Below, in pieces: positions 1 through 5,021 of a stretch of 5,021 nt of DNA. The position numbers and the translations under genes were made by a program. Under the pieces are notes generated by a model. That model saw only the letters and a list, made by a program, of their open reading frames with translations, ran no database searches and was not told the origin of the DNA. Source of the DNA: Thermoleophilia bacterium (GTDB taxonomy: Bacteria; Actinomycetota; Thermoleophilia; Gaiellales; Gaiellaceae); contig JAICVP010000163.1 of assembly GCA_025935275.1 (NCBI GenBank), positions 1-5,021 on the forward strand. Direction: 5' to 3'. Position 1 is the stretch's first letter. Each line of letters opens with the position of its first letter.

Positions 1-1576
1 GATTCTTCGTCGCCGTCTCCAGCGCTTCGGGATATCCCGCGTCGGCATGCCGGAAGACACCCATCGCCGGGTCGTTCGTGAGGACGCGCCGCAAGCGGTC
101 GAGGCCGGACGGCGTGCCGTCCGCGACCATGACCACGCCGGCGTGGATCGAGTTCCCGATCCCCACGCCGCCCCCGTGATGCACCGAGACCCACGAGGCG
201 CCCGAGACGGCGTTCACGAGCGCGTTCAGGATCGGCCAGTCGGCGATCGCGTCGCTTCCGTCCAGCATGCCCTCGGTCTCGCGCGTGGGTGAGGCGACCG
301 AGGCGGGATCCATGTGGTCGCGCCCGATTGCCAGGGGCCCGCACTCTCCTGAGCGGACGAGGTCATTCATGGCGAGGGCGACCCGGTCGCGCTCGCCGAG
401 GCCGAGCCAGCAGATGCGCGCGGGGAGGCCCTGCAGCGGCACGCGCTCGCGCGCGAGCTCGATCCAGCCCCGCAGCGAGTCGGTCCCGATCACGTCCAGC
501 AGGACGTCCTCGCTCCTGCGCAGATCCTCGGGATCGCCGGAGAGGCAGATCCAGCGGAAGGGCCCGACGCCGCGCGCGAGGATCGGCCTGACGTACTCGG
601 CGACGAAGCCTGGGATCTCCAGCGCGGCGCCGAGACCCTGCGCCGCCGCCTGCGCCCTCAGCCCGTTTCCGTACTCGAAGACCACCGCGCCGCGTTCCCG
701 GTAGCCGAGCAGGGCGGCCACGTGCGCCGTCAGCGAGTCGTAGACCGCGCGCTGGAAGCCAGGATCGTCGGGGTTTTCCGCGCGGGCCTCCTCCGCCGTG
801 AAGCCGAGCGGCACGTAGCCGCGCAGGGGGTCGTGCGCGGCGGTCTGGTCGGTGACGACCTCGAACTCGACCCCGTCGGCGAGCAGGCGAGGGACGACGT
901 CGGCTGCGTTTCCGAGCAGCGCCACCGCGCCCGGGCCGTCCTCGTCCAGGTGCGCGGTGAGCGCGTGGTCATAGTCGGCGACGAGGTCGACCCAGCCGTC
1001 GGCGAGGCGCCGCTTCGCGCGGGCGGGATCCACCTCGACGATCAGCGCGCGGCCGCCGTTCAGCCCCACGCCGAAGCCCTGCGCGCCGCCCATGCCGCCG
1101 AGCCCGGCGGTCAGCACTCTCTTCCCGGCCAGCGAGTCGCCGAAGTGCCTGGCCGCGACCGCCCGGAAGGTTTCGTACGTGAAGCCGAGGATGCCCTGCG
1201 TGCCGATGTAGAACCAGCCGGCGGCGGTCATCTGGCCGTACATGGTCAGGCCCGCGTCCTCGAGCCCGCGGAAGGTGTCCTGGTCGGACCACTCCGGGAC
1301 GACCATCGCGGTCGAGATGAGGACGCGCGGCGCGTCCTCGTGCGTCGGAAGCGTCGCGACAGCCTTGCCGGACTGGACGACGAGCGTCTCGTCAGGCCCG
1401 AGGCGCTCGAGGGCGGCGACGATCTCGTCCAACGCCTCGGGCGAGCGCGCCGCTTTACCGCGGCCTCCGTAGACCACGAGGGCGGCGGGATCCTCCGCCA
1501 CCGCCGGGTCGAGGTTGTTGAGGAGGCAGCGGAGTGCGCCCTCCTGCTCCCAGCCGCGGCAGCGCAAGCCGCTCAC
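1..1576 (-). CDS. hutU: Urocanate hydratase (urocanase), 3' end cut by window edge
   Basis: Cytosolic enzyme of histidine degradation that converts urocanate plus water to 4-imidazolone-5-propionate, using tightly bound NAD+ as an electrophile. The 525 visible codons match the family in order: GWEQEGALRCLLNNLDP (residues 8-24), VVYGGRGKAAR (34-44), THEDAPRV (78-85), the glycine-rich GGMGGAQ loop (160-166), VTDQTAAHDP (from 241), YGN (302-304), RICWLG with C389 at the place of the conserved active-site cysteine (C410 in the Pseudomonas enzyme), GRDHMD (418-423), SVASPTRETE (426-435), DGSDAIADWP (439-448) and HHGGG (466-470). The reading ends in DAGYPEALETATKN, so by comparison with full-length enzymes (about 550 residues) only a short C-terminal tail is missing. 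The start is GTG at 1576-1574, overlapping the kinase stop by four bases. No other start codon lies in the preceding 19 in-frame codons, and no good ribosome binding site is seen, so translation probably depends on coupling. The N-terminus is some 10-15 residues shorter than usual. Confidence 0.95.
   Translation of the reverse strand, partial: MSGLRCRGWEQEGALRCLLNNLDPAVAEDPAALVVYGGRGKAARSPEALDEIVAALERLGPDETLVVQSGKAVATLPTHEDAPRVLISTAMVVPEWSDQDTFRGLEDAGLTMYGQMTAAGWFYIGTQGILGFTYETFRAVAARHFGDSLAGKRVLTAGLGGMGGAQGFGVGLNGGRALIVEVDPARAKRRLADGWVDLVADYDHALTAHLDEDGPGAVALLGNAADVVPRLLADGVEFEVVTDQTAAHDPLRGYVPLGFTAEEARAENPDDPGFQRAVYDSLTAHVAALLGYRERGAVVFEYGNGLRAQAAAQGLGAALEIPGFVAEYVRPILARGVGPFRWICLSGDPEDLRRSEDVLLDVIGTDSLRGWIELARERVPLQGLPARICWLGLGERDRVALAMNDLVRSGECGPLAIGRDHMDPASVASPTRETEGMLDGSDAIADWPILNALVNAVSGASWVSVHHGGGVGIGNSIHAGVVMVADGTPSGLDRLRRVLTNDPAMGVFRHADAGYPEALETATKN
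1573..1576 (-). other. GTGA stop/start overlap joining the kinase and hutU
   Basis: On the minus strand the last kinase codons read GCG TGA while hutU starts on the GTG formed from the last G of GCG and the first two bases of TGA. This four-base overlap is a classic arrangement for termination-reinitiation. It implies that the kinase and the urocanase are made from one transcript. No Shine-Dalgarno-like purine run is visible in the 30 bases before the GTG, which fits coupling rather than independent initiation. Confidence 0.85.
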
Positions 1577-3477
1577 GCCGTGGCGCCGGGGAAGAGCACG
1601 CGGAAGGAGGCGCCGCCGCCGGGGTTGTCCTCGACCCAGGCCCGGCCGCCGTGCAGCGCGGCGAACTGGGCGACGAGCGCGAGGCCGACGCCGACCCCCG
1701 TCGCCTCGACCTCGCTCCCGCGCGCGAACGCCTGGAAGATCGTCTCCTTCTCGGCGTCGGGCACGCCCGGCCCCCGGTCGTCCACGCGGAGGAGCGCGCC
1801 CGGCCCGTCGGGCGCGATCGAGACGTCGATGGGCGTGCCGCCAGGGGTGTGGCGCTCGGCGTTCGCAATCAGGTTGTCGACGATGCGCTCGAACTTGGCC
1901 GGGTCGACGCTCGCCTGGACGCTCTCGGCGTGCACGTCGATCCTCCCGTCGTCCGGCCGCCCGGCGACCACGCTTCGGACGAGCTCGCCGAGATCGGCGT
2001 GCTCGAACTCCACGCGCAGGCGCCCATGCCTGAGGCGGTCGACCTCCAGCAGGTCGTTCAGGAGCCGTTCGAGACGCGCGGCCTGGCTGGCGACGAGCCC
2101 GATCATCTGCTCCCGGCCCTCGTCGGTCAGGGTCGGCCAGCGCTCGCGGAGGGTGATGGCGAACCCGAGAATGGCGGTGAGCGGCGTGCGGAGCTCGTGG
2201 GAGACCGCGGCGAGGATGTTCTCCCGGACCTGTTCGACCCGCTCGCGCTCGGTGATGTCCTGCGTCGTCCCGACCATGCGCACGGGGTGGCCGGCGCGAT
2301 CGACCACGACACGGCCGCGGCCCTGGACGATCCGCTCGGTTCCGTCTGAGAGAACTACGCGGTGCGTCATCTCGAAGGCCTGCCCGTCCGCGAGCGCAGC
2401 CTCGACGGTGCCGCGTACGCGGTCCCGGTCGCCCGGGTGGATGCGGGAGAGGTAGGCCTCGTAGTCCAGCTCTCCGCGCTCGGGTTGGAGGTCGTAGATC
2501 CGGTAGAGCTCGTTCGACCACGTGACGCGGTCGCCGGCGATGTCCCACTCCCAGCTGCCCACATGGGCGAGCGCCTGCGCCTCCGCCAGGCCGACCGCCG
2601 CCTGGCGGAGCGATGCCGCGGCCGCGTCGCGCTCTGCGACGGACGCGCCGAGGGCGAGGAGGCTGATGGCGGTGATCGCCAGGAGGCCCTGCAGGATCTC
2701 GACCGTGACCGTCTCGTCGTGGCCTCCGAGCGGCACGTTCTCGCTGATGACTCCGGCGACCCCGAACGCCGCCACCGTGAAGCTGGCCGTCACGGCACCG
2801 AGCTGCGTGAAGCGCACCGAGGCCCAGAGGAGGAGGGGGAAGAGGAGGTAGGGATAGCGCCAGAACCCCCCGAGGAAGATCGTCGCGCAGAGCGCGCTGA
2901 GGGCGGCGAGCATGAGCAGCCCTTCGAGGATCCGCGCCAGCGGGAGTCGGATCGGCGGCCGCGTCGCCCAGATGAGAATCAGCGGCGCGACGAGCAGGGC
3001 TCCCGTCGCGTCCCCGAGCCACCAGAGCAGCCAGCGCGATCCGTAGGGCGAGGCCGCGGGCGAGTCCGCGAGCGCGAGGACGGTGACGCCGTTGGTCGCC
3101 GCCACCGCGGCGGCGAGGGCGCCGGCGCACGCGAACTGGACGACGTCCACGACGCGCTCGAAGGTCGTCCGGAAGGAAACGCGCCGCAGGAGATAGACCG
3201 CGACGACCGCCTCGAGGGTGTTTCCCACGGCGATTCCGGCCGCCACCCAGAGCGACACCCCGCTCGTCGCGTTGCCGAGGAAGGCGCCGAGCGCAACCGC
3301 CGGCCACATCCTCGGGCCGAGGAGGAGCAGCGCGGCGATGGCGATCCCCGTCGGCGGCCAGACCGGCGTGATGACGCCGTGCCCGACCGCCAGATTGAGC
3401 CCGAGCTTCGCTCCTCCGAAGTAGACGGCGGCGACGAGGGCGACCTGAAGGACGTACGAGCCTGGGCGCGTCCGCAC
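1573..3477 (-). CDS. MASE1-PAS sensor histidine kinase
   Basis: Membrane-bound two-component sensor kinase of 634 residues, complete. The N-terminal half (about 8-285) is a multi-pass hydrophobic MASE1-type sensor with the family's TPVWPPTGIA (37-46) and WWLGDATGALLVAPL (152-166) signatures. A short helical linker (about 282-303) leads into a PAS domain (about 304-411; GSWEWD, then HPGD, ending DITERERVEQ). The dimerisation/phosphoacceptor helix has SHELRTP with the expected phosphorylated H427. The ATP-binding domain has N-box N535 (DNLIANAERHTP), the G1 box D567-x-G-x-G571, an F box (IFQAF, 580-584) and the G2 box GVGVGL (594-599). All key residues are present, so it should be active. The start is GTG at 3477-3475; an in-frame TGA at 3495-3493 rules out an upstream start. 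No receiver domain or partner response regulator is in view. hutU follows with a four-base overlap. The ligand is unknown; a role in histidine use is inferred from context only. Confidence 0.95.
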   Translation of the reverse strand: MRTRPGSYVLQVALVAAVYFGGAKLGLNLAVGHGVITPVWPPTGIAIAALLLLGPRMWPAVALGAFLGNATSGVSLWVAAGIAVGNTLEAVVAVYLLRRVSFRTTFERVVDVVQFACAGALAAAVAATNGVTVLALADSPAASPYGSRWLLWWLGDATGALLVAPLILIWATRPPIRLPLARILEGLLMLAALSALCATIFLGGFWRYPYLLFPLLLWASVRFTQLGAVTASFTVAAFGVAGVISENVPLGGHDETVTVEILQGLLAITAISLLALGASVAERDAAAASLRQAAVGLAEAQALAHVGSWEWDIAGDRVTWSNELYRIYDLQPERGELDYEAYLSRIHPGDRDRVRGTVEAALADGQAFEMTHRVVLSDGTERIVQGRGRVVVDRAGHPVRMVGTTQDITERERVEQVRENILAAVSHELRTPLTAILGFAITLRERWPTLTDEGREQMIGLVASQAARLERLLNDLLEVDRLRHGRLRVEFEHADLGELVRSVVAGRPDDGRIDVHAESVQASVDPAKFERIVDNLIANAERHTPGGTPIDVSIAPDGPGALLRVDDRGPGVPDAEKETIFQAFARGSEVEATGVGVGLALVAQFAALHGGRAWVEDNPGGGASFRVLFPGATA

Positions 3478-3484
3478 GGCAGCG

Positions 3485-3490
3485 ATCGTA
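3485..3490 (-). promoter_or_regulatory. Putative -10 element (TACGAT) of the kinase-hutU unit, leaderless geometry
   Basis: Read on the minus strand, this hexamer is TACGAT, matching the bacterial -10 pattern TANNNT. It is followed by exactly seven bases (3484-3478) and then the GTG start codon at 3477. Transcription would therefore start at or next to the start codon, giving a leaderless mRNA. That agrees with the absence of a Shine-Dalgarno sequence. The hexamer alone is common by chance, so confidence is moderate. Confidence 0.5.
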
Positions 3491-3512
3491 CGTCAGGGGG
3501 ATGTCCGCGGCA

Positions 3513-3518
3513 TAGACT
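3513..3518 (+). promoter_or_regulatory. Putative -10 element (TAGACT) of the cyclase gene, leaderless geometry
   Basis: TAGACT matches TANNNT and is followed by exactly seven bases (3519-3525) before the ATG at 3526, the spacing expected for a transcript whose first base is the A of the start codon. The only purine-rich run upstream, AGGGGGA (3495-3501), ends 24 bases before the ATG, too far for a ribosome binding site. It would also lie upstream of the predicted transcript start. Confidence 0.5.
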
Positions 3519-3525
3519 CGGGCGC

Positions 3526-5021
3526 ATGCAGACCTGCCCCTCCTGCGGCGCCGAACAGGCAGCCGACGCGCGGTTCTGCTCGAACTGCGGAACGGCTCTG
3601 CAGCGCGGCGAGGAGCAGCAGGAGCGGCGCATCGTCACCGTGCTGTTTTCCGATCTCGCCGGTTCGACCGCGCTCGGCGAGCGGCTCGACCCCGAGGACG
3701 TGCGCCGGGTCCAGGCCGAGCTCTTCGAGCTCCTGAACGCGGAGGTCGTGCGCTTCGGCGGGACGACGGAGAAGTTCGTCGGCGACGCGGTGCTGGCCGT
3801 GTTCGGCATCCCCTCTGCGCACGAGGACGACCCCGAGCGCGCGGTCCGGGCGGCTCTGGCCGCGCACGAGCGCTTCGCGGGCTTCGCGGAACGGGTCGAG
3901 AGCCGTTTCGGCCTCTCCGTCGGGCTCCGCACCGGGATCAACACCGGCGACGTGGTCTCCGGCCGCGAGACCGCTGCGCGGGGCGAGTTGATGGTGAGCG
4001 GCGACGCCGTCAACGTGGCCGCCCGCCTGCAACAGGCCGCCAGCCCCGGCGAGATCCTCGTCGGGCCGCGCACGCATGGGGCGACGAGTCGCGCGGTCGC
4101 CTACGGCCCCCGTCGCGAGATCGACGCGAAGGGAAAGAGTGCCCCCGTCTCCGCGTGGGCGGCGCAGGCGGTGGCGACGGAGCCTGCCGTCCGCGAGTCC
4201 GAGTTCTCCGGCCCGCTCGTCGGCCGCGAGGAGGAGCTGACACTCCTGGAGATGGTCGCGGCGCGGGGGCGGCGCGAGCGCGTGCCGCAGCTCGTCACGC
4301 TCTTCGGGCCGGCGGGCGTCGGCAAGTCGCGCCTCGTCGACGAGCTCCTGGCCCGCGTCTCGGCCGCGCGGATCCTCAAAGGCCGCTGCCTGCCCTACGG
4401 AGAGGGAATCACGTACTGGCCGCTCGCCGAGGCGGCGAAGGGGGATGCGGACATCCTCGACACCGATCCCGTCGACGTCGCGCACGAGAAGCTCCGCACG
4501 GCCGTCCACGCCGTGGTCGAGCAGGGCGCGCGGGAGGTGTTCGACTCCATTGCCTGGACGATCGGGCTCGCAGGCGACGACTCGCCGCTGTCCTCGATGG
4601 ACACGCCGACCGTGGGCACGACCCTGGCGGACGGGTGGCAGCGCTACGTCGGCGCGCTCGGCCGCCGCGGCCTGACCGTGCTCGTCATCGAGGACATCCA
4701 CTGGGCCTCGGCGGCGCTTCTCGATCTCGTCGAGCACCTCGTCGACCGGATCTCGGACTCCTGCGTGCTCCTCGTCTGCACGGCGCGGCCGGAGTTCCTC
4801 GCCGAGCACCCGTCCTGGGGTGCGGGGAAGCAGAACGCGACCGCGCTCTCCCTCACACCCCTGACCGCGGAGGAGTCGGAGCGGCTCGTCTCCAACCTTC
4901 TTGGCGCTGCGCGCGTGCCGGACGACGTTCGCAGCCCGCTCCTGTCGAGCGCCGAGGGCAATCCGTTCTTCCTGGAGGAGATGCTGCAGATGCTCATCGA
5001 CGAGGGGGCGCTGCAGCGGGA
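3526..5021 (+). CDS. Zinc-ribbon, class III nucleotide cyclase and AAA-type ATPase signalling protein (3' end cut)
   Basis: Large multidomain signalling protein; the first 498 codons are present and the frame is open at the right edge. An N-terminal zinc ribbon has C4, C7, C18 and C21. A class III adenylate/guanylate cyclase catalytic domain follows (about 34-190): metal-binding D43 in VLFSDLAGST and D87 in EKFVGDAVLAVFG, substrate-lysine candidate K83, and the transition-state pair N163/R167 in GDAVNVAAR. After a linker, an AAA/ORC-like NTPase starts at LVGREEEL (231-238), with Walker A GPAGVGKS (261-268), Walker B LVIED (386-390), a CTARPE strand end (418-423) and the GNPFFLEE motif (478-485). 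Relatives are typically about 1000 residues or more with a C-terminal helical-repeat region, not visible here. The expected product is cAMP from ATP, but cGMP cannot be excluded. The ATG at 3526 directly precedes the ribbon. It is transcribed divergently from the kinase. The protein appears soluble: no membrane segment is seen in the visible part. Confidence 0.93.
   Translation, partial: MQTCPSCGAEQAADARFCSNCGTALQRGEEQQERRIVTVLFSDLAGSTALGERLDPEDVRRVQAELFELLNAEVVRFGGTTEKFVGDAVLAVFGIPSAHEDDPERAVRAALAAHERFAGFAERVESRFGLSVGLRTGINTGDVVSGRETAARGELMVSGDAVNVAARLQQAASPGEILVGPRTHGATSRAVAYGPRREIDAKGKSAPVSAWAAQAVATEPAVRESEFSGPLVGREEELTLLEMVAARGRRERVPQLVTLFGPAGVGKSRLVDELLARVSAARILKGRCLPYGEGITYWPLAEAAKGDADILDTDPVDVAHEKLRTAVHAVVEQGAREVFDSIAWTIGLAGDDSPLSSMDTPTVGTTLADGWQRYVGALGRRGLTVLVIEDIHWASAALLDLVEHLVDRISDSCVLLVCTARPEFLAEHPSWGAGKQNATALSLTPLTAEESERLVSNLLGAARVPDDVRSPLLSSAEGNPFFLEEMLQMLIDEGALQR

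Larger units (their letters stand above)
3478..3525. promoter_or_regulatory. 48-base divergent intergenic promoter region
   Basis: This is the only non-coding stretch in the window, lying between the start codons of two divergently oriented genes. It must hold the promoters for both the kinase-hutU unit (minus) and the cyclase gene (plus) unless promoters lie inside the genes. Each strand carries a TANNNT hexamer ending 7 bases before its start codon. The left part also has two overlapping six-base palindromes, CGATCG (3483-3488) and CGTACG (3487-3492). No convincing TTGACA-type -35 element is visible on either strand. Confidence 0.7.

Noticed and set aside
1560..1580. A terminator or separate promoter between the kinase and hutU
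   Set aside because: The genes overlap by four bases, so there is no intergenic space. I saw no hairpin followed by a T-run and no clear promoter at the junction.
1534..2349. 271-codon plus-strand frame opposite the kinase
   Set aside because: It is antisense to the HisKA and ATP-binding domains of the kinase, and its translation is dominated by Arg, Asp, Val and Ala without any motif.
722..2455. 577-codon open frame on the plus strand spanning hutU and the kinase
   Set aside because: It lies antisense to two clearly recognisable genes and crosses their junction. Its translation is low in complexity and rich in Arg, Ala, Ser and Pro, with no family signature. Long shadow frames are expected in DNA this GC-rich.
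3495..3501. AGGGGGA as a ribosome binding site for the cyclase gene
   Set aside because: It ends 24 bases before the ATG at 3526, far beyond the usual 5-10 base spacing, and would be upstream of the proposed transcription start.
2979..4073. 364-codon minus-strand frame running from the kinase across the gap into the cyclase gene
   Set aside because: It is out of frame with both real genes, spans the divergent promoter region, and encodes a Ser/Arg-rich sequence typical of a GC-driven shadow.
3493..4809. 438-codon open frame on the minus strand opposite the cyclase gene, in the same frame as the kinase and separated from it by one TGA
   Set aside because: I considered whether it could be an N-terminal extension of the kinase broken by a single stop. 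Its translation has no recognisable domain, and the plus strand has an intact cyclase-ATPase with all motifs in order. The kinase already has a complete MASE1 N-terminus from 3477.

Overview
The window is very GC-rich, with G or C at most third codon positions, and is almost entirely coding. It contains three genes, two of them cut by the window edges, and one 48-base intergenic gap. The combination of a MASE1-PAS histidine kinase, a zinc-ribbon/class III cyclase/AAA signalling protein and apparently leaderless promoters suggests a high-GC actinobacterium. A soil Thermoleophilia-type lineage (Gaiellales or Solirubrobacterales) is my best guess. That guess is inference from gene style, not from a marker gene.

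Region 1-1576, minus strand: urocanate hydratase (hutU), the second enzyme of histidine degradation, about 525 codons, missing only its last few residues beyond base 1. Region 1573-3477, minus strand: a complete 634-residue membrane sensor histidine kinase (MASE1, PAS, HisKA, HATPase). It lies directly upstream of hutU, and its stop codon overlaps the hutU GTG start in a GTGA tetranucleotide, so the two are almost certainly co-transcribed and probably translationally coupled. Region 3478-3525: a divergent promoter region. Region 3526-5021, plus strand: the first 498 codons of a large signalling ATPase with an N-terminal zinc ribbon, a class III adenylate/guanylate cyclase domain and an AAA-type NTPase domain; it runs off the right edge.

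The most interesting features are in the gap and at the gene junction. On each strand a TANNNT -10-like hexamer ends exactly 7 bases before the start codon, the geometry expected of leaderless transcripts. The two promoters are packed so closely that polymerases should compete. The tight link between a sensor kinase and a urocanase suggests, by inference only, that the kinase responds to histidine or nitrogen/carbon availability, a loose parallel to CbrA/CbrB control of hut genes in Pseudomonas. No response regulator, other hut gene, RNA gene, mobile element, CRISPR array or terminator is visible.
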